Assembly: GCA_001563885.1 (NCBI GenBank)
Contig: LKMM01000199.1
Coordinates: 1 to 5,107 of the forward strand
Direction: 5' to 3'
DNA length: 5,107 nt
DNA from: Natrialbaceae archaeon B1-Br10_E2g27
Lineage (GTDB): Archaea > Halobacteriota > Halobacteria > Halobacteriales > Natrialbaceae
Shown: positions 1-4,927 of the stretch, piece after piece
Layout of the letters: each line of letters begins with the position of its first letter
Numbering within the stretch: the first letter of the stretch is position 1
The notes under the pieces: generated by a model
Told to the model about the DNA's origin: nothing
The model's input: only the letters and a program-made list of their open reading frames with translations
Database searches by the model: none
Program-made: the position numbers and the translations under genes

Positions 1-334
1 CCTGGTCGCCAGGATCGACCGTCGCGGCCAGTGCGAGCAACAGGCCGGGCGAAGAACCGGGAGTAACGATGATCCGTTCGGGATCGACATCGACACCGTA
101 CGTGCGGTCGTAGTAGGCCGAAATCGCCCGCCGTAACGGCTGTTTTCCCCGGGAGGACGTATAGCCGGTGTTGCCCGCCTCGAGGGATTCGATGGCGGTT
201 TCGACGACCCGTCCTGGCGGCTCGAAATCGGGTTCGCCGACCTCGAGGTGGACCGTGTCCGGCCGTTCGTTCGCCCGTTCTAAGACGTCCATCGCGAGAA
301 ACGGCGTGACGTCGCGTGCCCGCTGTGAGACCAT
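1..334 (-). CDS. PLP-dependent class I/II aminotransferase, N-terminal part (cut by window edge)
   Basis: Reading the minus strand from the ATG at 334-332 gives 111 codons with no stop, running off the left edge. The protein starts MVSQRARDVTPFLAMDVLER and carries two marks of fold-type I aminotransferases: VHLEVGEPDFEPP near residues 32-44, and TGYTSSRGKQPLRRAIS near residues 62-78, followed by the IIVTPGSSPGLLLAL stretch that precedes the cofactor-binding domain. The PLP lysine lies in the missing part, so activity cannot be judged. The family moves amino groups between amino acids and 2-oxo acids in the cytoplasm; the substrate (aspartate, aromatic, alanine, glutamine) cannot be told from this fragment. 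It is transcribed divergently from the small gene at 471. I am sure of the family and start, not of the substrate. Confidence 0.9.
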   Translation of the reverse strand, partial: MVSQRARDVTPFLAMDVLERANERPDTVHLEVGEPDFEPPGRVVETAIESLEAGNTGYTSSRGKQPLRRAISAYYDRTYGVDVDPERIIVTPGSSPGLLLALAATVDPGDQ

Positions 335-358
335 CTACTAGCCACGTTGGTATCTCTC

Positions 359-370
359 GAGTATGAATGT
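359..370 (-). promoter_or_regulatory. Possible TATA-like box of the aminotransferase gene
   Basis: On the minus strand the sequence ACATTCATACTC is centred about 30 nt before the ATG at 334, the distance expected for an archaeal TATA box on a leaderless transcript. No Shine-Dalgarno sequence lies before the ATG, which fits. The match to a haloarchaeal TATA box is weak. Confidence 0.3.
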
Positions 371-440
371 GGCCGTCATGGGCCGACACCGTGACCCTCT
401 TTCCCCACTCGAGACGGTGGTTCAGCCGAAACCGTCTGTA

Positions 441-450
441 ACAGTTAAGG
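441..450 (+). promoter_or_regulatory. Probable TATA-like box for the small wHTH gene at 471
   Basis: ACAGTTAAGG is centred about 25 nt before the ATG at 471 in an otherwise GC-rich gap. This is the usual haloarchaeal TATA position for a leaderless mRNA starting at or next to the start codon. No Shine-Dalgarno-like sequence precedes 471 or 480, which supports a leaderless start. Confidence 0.45.
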
Positions 451-470
451 CCGACGAGACCCTATAGTCG

Positions 471-704
471 ATGTGGACGATGACCGATTACTCCGATGAA
501 GAGCAGCGAATTCTCTCGTATCTCCGCGAGAGTGCCGCCCGCGGTGAACAATATTTCAGGGCGAAAAACATCGCGAACGCGATCGGACTCTCGTCGAAAC
601 AGGTCGGTGCGCGGCTTCCTCACCTTGCGGAGAAATCTGATGAGGTGGATATCGAAAAATGGGGCCGTGCTCGGTCGACAACGTGGAAAGTAACGGTTAG
701 CTAA
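471..704 (+). CDS. Small winged-helix-like protein, DUF7123-type (halobacterial family)
   Basis: A 77-aa protein. Residues about 8-20 (DEEQRILSYLRES) look like the first helix of a winged helix. Residues about 30-55 hold a helix-turn-helix-like pattern, with LSSKQVGARL as the likely recognition helix. The C-terminus VDIEKWGRARSTTWKV would form the wing strands. I recognise this as a halobacterial small-protein family called DUF7123 in current databases; no function is established. From the fold it is probably a DNA-binding regulator. The ATG at 480 (MTDYSDEEQ) is an alternative start and may be the true one; 471 fits the TATA-like box. A second member of the family begins at 4928. It lies upstream of the SRPBCC/hydrolase pair but has a 75-nt gap and a separate promoter-like box between, so it may not be in their operon. 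Confidence 0.82.
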   Translation: MWTMTDYSDEEQRILSYLRESAARGEQYFRAKNIANAIGLSSKQVGARLPHLAEKSDEVDIEKWGRARSTTWKVTVS

Positions 705-706
705 CC
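695..706. repeat. 12-bp perfect palindrome over the stop codon
   Basis: GGTTAGCTAACC equals its own reverse complement and contains the TAA stop (702-704) of the small wHTH gene. It has no loop, so it is a poor RNA terminator. It lies about 45 bp before the TATA-like box of the SRPBCC gene, so a protein-binding site is possible but unproven. Confidence 0.5.
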
Positions 707-748
707 CAACTGCATACTAACAGCGGTGGCGATTGCTCGGTCCACGGG

Positions 749-758
749 CTTTTTATCG
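749..758 (+). promoter_or_regulatory. Probable TATA box of the SRPBCC-hydrolase unit
   Basis: CTTTTTATCG (T-rich core at 750-757) is centred about 26 nt before the ATG at 780, the standard haloarchaeal TATA position for a leaderless transcript. The same spacing argues for a start at 780 rather than the in-frame GTG at 726, which lies upstream of this box. Confidence 0.6.
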
Positions 759-779
759 AAGAACCCCCCAGGTAGAGCC

Positions 780-1220
780 ATGACGGTACGGGTCGAGCGC
801 TCGTTCGAACTACGAGCGCCACCGCAGCGGGTGTGGGAGTTCATCGCGGACCCCGAGAATCGGGCACGATCGATCAGCGTCGTCGACGAGTTCGATACAA
901 CCGATCCCGACGGCCGACGAGTGACCTGGCACGTCGAACTTCCGATCCCCCTCATTCGCCAGACAGTACGGGTAGACACCGAAGACGTAACACGAAATCC
1001 GCCAGAGTACGTCAAGTTCGTCGGAAAATCGAAAGTCATGGACGTCACCGGCGAACATCAAATCGTCGAGACCGGGGATGGCTCACGTCTCGAGAACCGC
1101 TTTGTCGTTGACGGGAAACTGCCGGGCGTCGAACGCTTTTTCAAACGCAATCTGGACGGGGAAATCGACAACCTCCATCGGGCACTCGAGCGCGATTTTC
1201 GCCGGACAAGTGAGAGGTAA
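780..1220 (+). CDS. SRPBCC-fold protein (polyketide cyclase/CoxG-like), function unknown
   Basis: A 146-aa protein of typical length for a single START/Bet v1-like (SRPBCC) domain. The N-terminus MTVRVERSFELRAPPQRVWEFIADPEN is the classic opening strand plus the xVWxFIxDPEN helix. A run of alternating beta strands follows (VTWHVELPIPL, PPEYVKFVGKS, GEHQIVETGDGSRLENRFVV), and a long C-terminal helix (GVERFFKRNLDGEIDNLHRALER) closes the hydrophobic pocket. Such proteins bind lipids or other apolar ligands or act as cyclases; nothing here fixes the ligand. Start at 780 was chosen over GTG 726 because homologues begin at this strand and the TATA-like box sits 26 nt upstream. The next gene begins 4 nt after the stop, so the two are probably co-transcribed. 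Confidence 0.88.
   Translation: MTVRVERSFELRAPPQRVWEFIADPENRARSISVVDEFDTTDPDGRRVTWHVELPIPLIRQTVRVDTEDVTRNPPEYVKFVGKSKVMDVTGEHQIVETGDGSRLENRFVVDGKLPGVERFFKRNLDGEIDNLHRALERDFRRTSER
1212..1217 (+). promoter_or_regulatory. Possible Shine-Dalgarno site for the hydrolase gene
   Basis: GAGAGG, 7 nt before the ATG at 1225, partly matches the archaeal GGAGGTGA consensus and overlaps the end of the SRPBCC gene. It supports ATG 1225 as the start within a shared mRNA. An in-frame GTG at 1210 would overlap the previous gene and has no clear site of its own. Confidence 0.4.
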
Positions 1221-1224
1221 TCCG

Positions 1225-2070
1225 ATGGACGTCACTGGATCAACACCCGGGGACCCGTCGTTGCGTATCGCACTCGCTCAGCTTCGGATCGAGTCCGGGG
1301 CACTCGAGGCCAACGTCGACCGCGCTCTCGAAGCCGTAAAACGGGCGGCTGAGAACGGCGTCGATCTCGTTGGGCTTCCGGAACTGTTTACCGTCGGCTA
1401 CTTTGCGTTCGATTGTTACGAACGCCAAGCAGAGAGCCTCGAGGGAGAGACCGTCACGCGATTGTGCGAGGCGGCTGCCGAACACGGCATAGCGATTCTT
1501 GGCGGAAGCTTCGTCGAGGACCTCGCCGCGACTGACTCGGTGCCGACACCCGCAGACGCTGGCCTCGCAAACACGGCGGTTCTTATCGACGAGACGGGCG
1601 AGATCGTGCTTGTCTACCGAAAACACCACCTATTTGGGTACGATTCGGCCGAATCCGAGTTGCTTGTCCCGGGCGAACGCCTCGAGACGGCCACGATCGG
1701 TGGGGTCACCGTCGCGGTAACGACCTGTTATGATCTTCGGTTTCCGGAACTGTACCGCCAGTTCGTCGACGCCGGTGTGGAACTCTTGCTCGTCCCGAGT
1801 GCGTGGCCGTACCCGCGAGTCGAACACTGGGAAACGCTTTCCCGGGCGCGTGCCATCGAAAACCAGTGTTATGTGGCAACAATAAACGGAAGCGGCCACT
1901 TTCCCGAGGCGGATGCGACGTTGCTCGGTCGGTCGACGGTCTACGATCCATGGGGGGTCGCCGTCGCCTCGAGTGGTGACCAACCGACGCTGGTGACAGG
2001 CGAAATCGACCCCGATCGCGTGACAGCGGTCCGTGAGGAGTTTCCGGCACTGCTGGACCGACGCCTGTAA
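1225..2070 (+). CDS. Carbon-nitrogen hydrolase, nitrilase superfamily (omega-amidase-like)
   Basis: A 281-aa protein, the usual size of a single-domain C-N hydrolase. The full catalytic triad is visible: Glu53 in GLPELF, Lys133 in VYRKHHLFG, and nucleophile Cys168 in TTCYDLRFPELYRQF. The motif RARAIENQCYVA (about 207-218) and the late LLGRSTVYDPWG strand (about 233-244) are also family marks. CYDLRFPEL is typical of the Nit/omega-amidase branch rather than true nitrilases, so the likely reaction is hydrolysis of a carboxylic amide to acid and ammonia in the cytoplasm. Candidate substrates include 2-oxoglutaramate-type omega-amides, N-carbamoyl compounds and deaminated glutathione; the sequence does not decide. 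It starts 4 nt after the SRPBCC stop, so the two likely share an mRNA. I am sure of the superfamily and moderately sure of the branch. Confidence 0.92.
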   Translation: MDVTGSTPGDPSLRIALAQLRIESGALEANVDRALEAVKRAAENGVDLVGLPELFTVGYFAFDCYERQAESLEGETVTRLCEAAAEHGIAILGGSFVEDLAATDSVPTPADAGLANTAVLIDETGEIVLVYRKHHLFGYDSAESELLVPGERLETATIGGVTVAVTTCYDLRFPELYRQFVDAGVELLLVPSAWPYPRVEHWETLSRARAIENQCYVATINGSGHFPEADATLLGRSTVYDPWGVAVASSGDQPTLVTGEIDPDRVTAVREEFPALLDRRL

Positions 2071-2107
2071 CGAGTGGTGCCGATGGGTCCAGCAATCACC
2101 GACCGCC

Positions 2108-2120
2108 GAGCTTTTATTTG
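2108..2120 (+). terminator. T-rich probable terminator after the hydrolase gene
   Basis: The gap 2071-2252 is GC-rich except for TTTTATTT at 2112-2119, about 40 nt after the hydrolase stop and preceded by GC-rich sequence. Oligo-T tracts of this kind end archaeal transcripts. It could instead be a TATA-like box for an unannotated RNA; downstream there is only a weak possible stem (GTGCCG 2133-2138 with CGGCAC 2170-2175) and no convincing short gene. No T-tract is seen downstream of aroD on the minus strand in this gap. Confidence 0.4.
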
Positions 2121-2252
2121 CGCGTCGCGTCTGTGCCGACGCCGGTGCAGACGCTTTTCACGTCGTCGCCGGCACTAGCCCGTCGCTCGGCCGCCCACAC
2201 GTTCGGCTCCCGGGACCGACACGTGTGACTCCCCTCGACCGTCCGTTTTCAC

Positions 2253-2933
2253 CTACTCGAGTGTGTCGACGAGCCCTGCAAGCGTCTCGAGGTCGTACTG
2301 TCCCGGTGCGGTGGCTTCAGCAATGTCGACCGGCGCATACCCGATCTTCGAGCCGTAGACGGGTGCGACAGCTCGTGTATGGCTTCCGGATTCTCCCATC
2401 GCCATCGTCGCCACCCGCTTGCCGTCGGTACTCAGCCGGTGGGTAACCGCGAGCAATGCCAGCGTGTCCTCACGGCTTTCAGCAGTTGCAGCGAACTTGC
2501 CGACATCCGCGTACTCGCATGCCTCCGAAAGCGTCTCCAGCAGTTCGATTTCGTCCGGCATCCCCTCGAAATCGTGTGCCGAGGCGACGATACTGACGTC
2601 GCGTTCACGAGCACTCTCGACCAGTTCGTCAGCATCACCAGCCCGAAGTGACTCGAGTTCGATGTCGATCGCACAGACGGCCTCGAGGGCTGTTGCCTCT
2701 GCTAGCTGGGCGAGACGTTTCTCGTCGCTTCCCTCGTACTCGCCGCCTTCCCACGATGCGCGATTGGTCGCGAGAATCGGCAACTCACCGTCGTACCCCT
2801 CGAGTGCAGAGAGCGGTCGCTCGGCTACGTCCATCCGGTACTCGATGGCATCGGCGTGGGGTCGGGCAGCCGGTTCGTCGGTCAGATCAACAGTCGAGGC
2901 CGCCAGCACAAACGAATCGAAATCGAGATTCAT
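2253..2933 (-). CDS. aroD: 3-dehydroquinate dehydratase, type I
   Basis: A 226-aa acidic protein, the normal length of a type I dehydroquinase. It converts 3-dehydroquinate to 3-dehydroshikimate, the third step of the shikimate pathway, through a Schiff base. Visible active-site features: EYRMD (Glu31, Arg33), His120 in SAHDFEGMP as the general base, Lys146 in DVGKFAATA as the Schiff-base lysine, Arg187 in the GxSGSHTR segment, and the late AxAPGQ loop (about 208-212). It lies 70 nt downstream of tfb on the same strand. That gap holds a T-tract and a tandem repeat, so aroD could have its own promoter. The start at 2933 gives the expected N-terminus; the GAGG just before the ATG is too close to be a good ribosome site, which favours a leaderless mRNA. 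Confidence 0.95.
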   Translation of the reverse strand: MNLDFDSFVLAASTVDLTDEPAARPHADAIEYRMDVAERPLSALEGYDGELPILATNRASWEGGEYEGSDEKRLAQLAEATALEAVCAIDIELESLRAGDADELVESARERDVSIVASAHDFEGMPDEIELLETLSEACEYADVGKFAATAESREDTLALLAVTHRLSTDGKRVATMAMGESGSHTRAVAPVYGSKIGYAPVDIAEATAPGQYDLETLAGLVDTLE

Positions 2934-2956
2934 ACCTCAAGCTGTCTCGAGGCGAG

Positions 2957-2966
2957 CGAAAAACGG
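2957..2966 (-). promoter_or_regulatory. Possible TATA-like box of aroD, or tfb terminator T-tract
   Basis: On the minus strand this reads CCGTTTTTCG, five Ts lying 26-30 nt before the aroD ATG. That is the right distance for a leaderless haloarchaeal promoter. The same T-run, about 40 nt after the tfb stop, could also end the tfb transcript. The sequence alone does not separate the two. Confidence 0.35.
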
Positions 2967-3001
2967 TGTCGAATTCAGCGAGAGTGATGTCGAATCCAGC
3001 G
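2967..3001 (-). repeat. Tandem 14-bp direct repeat upstream of aroD
   Basis: TGTCGAATTCAGCG at 2967-2980 and TGTCGAATCCAGCG at 2988-3001 agree in 13 of 14 bases and are offset by 21 bp, close to two helical turns. Both lie outside coding sequence, between the tfb stop (3004) and the aroD start (2933), and the nearer copy abuts the TATA-like T-tract. The layout resembles paired binding sites for a regulator; this is an inference from position. Confidence 0.6.
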
Positions 3002-3003
3002 GA

Positions 3004-3981
3004 TCAGGCGACGCCGAGGGTTTCCTCGGCCTCGAGCAGTTCGTGATAGCGGTTGCGGATCGTCACTTCGGAGATATCGGCAACGTCACTTACGGCAGCC
3101 TGAGTAGTTTTTTCATTCGTGAGCAAGGCAGCGGCGTAGACGGCTGCTGCGGCCAGTCCAACCGGCGATTTGCCCGAGTGAACGCCCTTTTCTTTGGCGT
3201 TTCGAAGCAGTGACCGGGCGCGGTGTTCGGCCTCATCCGAGAGGCCGAGTCCCGAGGCAAACCGGGGAACGTAGCTTTCGGGGTCGGCGGGCTGGACCTC
3301 GAGGCCGAGTTCCCTGACGACATAGCGGTAGGTACGGGCGATTTCGTTTTTCTCGACACGAGAGACGTCGGCGATTTCGTCGAGCGAACGTGGCACACCG
3401 GCCTGACGGGCAGCGGCATAGACACAGGCAGTCGAGACGCCCTCGATGGAGCGACCGGGCAGCAGGTCCTCATCGAGTGCGCGTCGGTAGATGACACTTG
3501 CCGTCTCACGGACGTTCGTCGGCAGGCCAAGTGCAGAGGCCATCCGGTCGATCTCACCGAGGGCCTGCTTGAGATTGCGTTCTTTCGAATCGCGCGTTCG
3601 GAAGCGTTCGTTCCACTTTCGCAGCCGCTGCATTTTCTCGCGCTGGCGCGAACCGAGTGCGTTCCCGTAGGCGTCTTTGTTCCGCCAGTCGATGTTCGTC
3701 GACAGCCCCTTGTCGTGCATCGTGTTCGTCGTGGGCGCGCCCACGCGCGATTTCTGATTCTTTTCGGCGGCGTCGAACGCTCGCCACTCGGGGCCGCGGT
3801 CGACGGAATCCTCTTGGACGACCAGGCCACAGTCTTCACAGACTGTCTCTCCGTGTTCGTCATCAACGACCAGATTACCCGTACACTCCGGGCAAACGAG
3901 GTCGTCGTGTTCGGCCGTCTCCTCCTCGGTCGTTTCGTGTTCGGTACGCCGTACTCTCGTGTTCGGTGATGCGTTGGTCAT
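3004..3981 (-). CDS. tfb: Transcription initiation factor IIB (archaeal TFB)
   Basis: A 325-aa protein of normal TFB length. The N-terminal zinc ribbon has CPEC (Cys30, Cys33) and CEDC (Cys48, Cys51). The B-reader/linker region follows (about 60-110) with GPEWRAFDAAEKNQKSRVG and GLSTNIDWRNKDAYGN. Two cyclin-like repeats form the core: about 130-222 (with RSIEGVSTACVYAAARQAGVPRS) and about 228-320 (with KSPVGLAAAAVYAAALL), ending in the helix-turn-helix TQAAVSDVADISEVTIRNRY that reads the BRE. TFB binds the TBP-TATA complex and recruits RNA polymerase. Haloarchaea usually carry several TFBs, and which paralogue this is cannot be decided here. The ATG at 3981 is preferred; an in-frame TTG at 4020 would add 13 unlikely residues. 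aroD lies downstream on the same strand. Confidence 0.96.
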   Translation of the reverse strand: MTNASPNTRVRRTEHETTEEETAEHDDLVCPECTGNLVVDDEHGETVCEDCGLVVQEDSVDRGPEWRAFDAAEKNQKSRVGAPTTNTMHDKGLSTNIDWRNKDAYGNALGSRQREKMQRLRKWNERFRTRDSKERNLKQALGEIDRMASALGLPTNVRETASVIYRRALDEDLLPGRSIEGVSTACVYAAARQAGVPRSLDEIADVSRVEKNEIARTYRYVVRELGLEVQPADPESYVPRFASGLGLSDEAEHRARSLLRNAKEKGVHSGKSPVGLAAAAVYAAALLTNEKTTQAAVSDVADISEVTIRNRYHELLEAEETLGVA

Positions 3982-4060
3982 ATGCGGATGGCGAGTACTG
4001 CCCGGACGAGCGGGATGCAAAAGCCCGGACGGAGTCGTTACCTACTCCGTTCTGACACCC

Positions 4061-4078
4061 AGTATTTAAGAATTTCGA
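4061..4078 (-). promoter_or_regulatory. Probable BRE/TATA promoter of tfb
   Basis: On the minus strand CGAAATTCTTAAATACT gives a BRE-like CGAAA followed by a clear TATA-like TTAAATAC (4062-4069). A transcript starting about 25 nt downstream would begin near 4040 and leave a leader of about 60 nt. A second, weaker box (CTTTTGC, 4017-4023) would give a much shorter leader. No Shine-Dalgarno sequence is visible before ATG 3981. Confidence 0.55.
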
Positions 4079-4086
4079 AATTCGAA
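4070..4086. repeat. 14-bp perfect palindrome with doubled TTCGAA next to the tfb TATA box
   Basis: GAATTTCGAAATTC (4070-4083) is its own reverse complement. TTCGAA occurs at 4074-4079 and again at 4081-4086, one base apart. The palindrome starts at the edge of the tfb TATA-like box and covers the BRE position in the divergent tfb/YjjX-family gap, so a bound protein could block or assist TFB/TBP loading. Operator function is an inference. Confidence 0.55.
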
Positions 4087-4205
4087 TCCGACAGCGCTCG
4101 AAAAGCGGTAATTCGTCGGAACTGGTATGAAAAACCAGAGGATTCATTATGGAGGTTTCTGGCCCGAAGCGCACGACTCAATTGGGAACCGACCAACTAT
4201 TTCGT

Positions 4206-4718
4206 ATGCACGTCGCGGTTGGAAGCACCAACCCGGTCAAGATAGCTGCTGTCGAAACGACACTCGAGCAATTCGATCCGGACATCAGTGCCGTCTCGGT
4301 CGATTCGGGTGTCCCCGAACAACCTCGGTCGGTCGATCAGACCGTCACCGGCGCGAAAACGCGGGCTCGGCGAGCACTCGAACAGTCGGACGCCGAGTAC
4401 GGAATCGGACTCGAGGGCGGGGTCGCAACACTCGAGGCTGTTCCGGGACACTCATTGATCATGTGGGCGGCCGTCACCGACGGAACTCGCCTCGAGTGTG
4501 CAAGCGGGCCGACGCTTAGGCTTCCCGAACCGGTCTCGAGTCGAGTCGCTAACGAGGAACTCGGACCGGTTCTCGACGACCTACTCGGAAGATCCGACGT
4601 CGCCCAGGCCGACGGTGCGGCGGGGGTGTTTACTGACGGACTCACCGACCGAACGGCTGCACTCGGTCAGGCACTCGCGTGTGCATTTGGACCGTTTTCT
4701 GTCTCCTACTACAGGTAA
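4206..4718 (+). CDS. Inosine/xanthosine triphosphatase, YjjX/DUF84 family
   Basis: A 170-aa protein. Family marks in order: MHVAVGSTNPVKIAAVE at residues 1-17 (nucleotide-binding GSTNPxK), SGVPEQPRSVDQTVTGAKTR (34-53), YGIGLEGGV (65-73) with the acidic metal-site Glu70, GPTLRLP (101-107), and DGAAGVFTDGLTDRTAALGQAL (136-157). Members hydrolyse damaged purine triphosphates such as ITP and XTP to the monophosphate-level product, keeping them out of RNA and DNA. ATG 4206 is chosen because the family begins at this strand; the in-frame ATG at 4149 would add 19 unrelated residues. No convincing Shine-Dalgarno site precedes 4206; possible TATA-like sequences (about 4143-4150 or 4177-4186) are weak. 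It is divergent from tfb. I am sure of the family, less of the exact substrate range. Confidence 0.92.
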   Translation: MHVAVGSTNPVKIAAVETTLEQFDPDISAVSVDSGVPEQPRSVDQTVTGAKTRARRALEQSDAEYGIGLEGGVATLEAVPGHSLIMWAAVTDGTRLECASGPTLRLPEPVSSRVANEELGPVLDDLLGRSDVAQADGAAGVFTDGLTDRTAALGQALACAFGPFSVSYYR

Positions 4719-4731
4719 GACTTTCTTACCT
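4713..4731 (+). terminator. 8-bp hairpin spanning the YjjX-family stop codon, possible terminator
   Basis: AGGTAAGA (4713-4720), loop CTT, TCTTACCT (4724-4731) form a perfect 8-bp stem with a 3-nt loop. The TAA stop (4716-4718) lies in the left arm. An AT-rich stretch follows, including TTTT at 4746-4749 (CCCGTTTTAC). It may mark the 3' end of the mRNA, or a binding site if read as DNA. Confidence 0.45.
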
Positions 4732-4796
4732 AAATTGGAAATCCCGTTTTACTAAACAACATATCACATTTCGTGAGTATCGTCAACATGTATGAA

Positions 4797-4893
4797 TTAA
4801 CCGGCTGTACCAACGAATACTTTCCGTTCGCGTATTAGTAGATTACTTTGTGGAAAAACCGCAAGACGATGCTGGGTTAACCTGTCGTACCAA
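4797..4893 (+). repeat. Direct repeat TTAACC-N4-GTACCAA, two copies 80 bp apart
   Basis: Copy 1 is at 4797-4813 (TTAACCggctGTACCAA) and copy 2 at 4877-4893 (TTAACCtgtcGTACCAA). The 13 fixed bases are identical and the four between differ. The offset is exactly 80 bp. Copy 2 ends 5 bp before the TATA-like box of the small gene at 4928. Both copies lie in the AT-rich non-coding gap 4719-4927, in which I see no other gene. Confidence 0.55.
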
Positions 4894-4897
4894 ACCC

Positions 4898-4907
4898 GCT
4901 AATAACA
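4898..4907 (+). promoter_or_regulatory. Probable TATA-like box for the second small wHTH gene
   Basis: GCTAATAACA is centred about 26 nt before the ATG at 4928, at the leaderless-promoter distance, with CCAAACC in the BRE position. No Shine-Dalgarno site precedes the ATG. Confidence 0.5.
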
Positions 4908-4927
4908 CCGGTCGTCTATGACTATAT

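Noticed and set aside
363..467. Short plus-strand open frame (34 codons) starting ATG 363
   Set aside because: No TATA-like box or ribosome site at a useful distance, no recognisable motif, and it covers the promoters of both divergent genes.
726..779. GTG start at 726 for the SRPBCC gene
   Set aside because: The extra 18 residues do not match the fold and the TATA-like box at 750-757 would lie inside the coding region.
2033..2446. Plus-strand open frame bridging the hydrolase end and aroD
   Set aside because: Composition is Arg/Pro/Ser-rich with no family resemblance, and it overlaps two real genes; the promoter-like T-tract lies inside it rather than before its start.
2419..3213. Plus-strand open frame (264 codons) across aroD and the end of tfb
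   Set aside because: Serine-rich, low-complexity product typical of a shadow frame; it overlaps two well-supported genes.
3241..3313. Near-identical GAGGCCGAGT segments 60 bp apart inside tfb
   Set aside because: Both encode Leu-Gly-Leu-acidic type stretches in tfb and fit codon bias; no reason to see a regulatory repeat.
3223..3969. Long plus-strand open frame (248 codons) antisense to tfb
   Set aside because: tfb on the minus strand has complete zinc-ribbon and cyclin-repeat motifs; the antisense frame is open because of GC-rich third positions and shows no recognisable domain.
4122..4138. CTGGT/ACCAG hairpin in the tfb/YjjX-family gap
   Set aside because: Only a 5-bp stem with a 7-nt loop, within chance expectation.
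4149..4205. ATG start at 4149 for the YjjX-family gene
   Set aside because: Adds 19 residues unlike the family N-terminus, which begins at MHVAVGSTNP.
4918..4927. ATG at 4918 in another frame before the second small wHTH gene
   Set aside because: It opens a different frame without family resemblance; the 4928 frame matches the paralogue.
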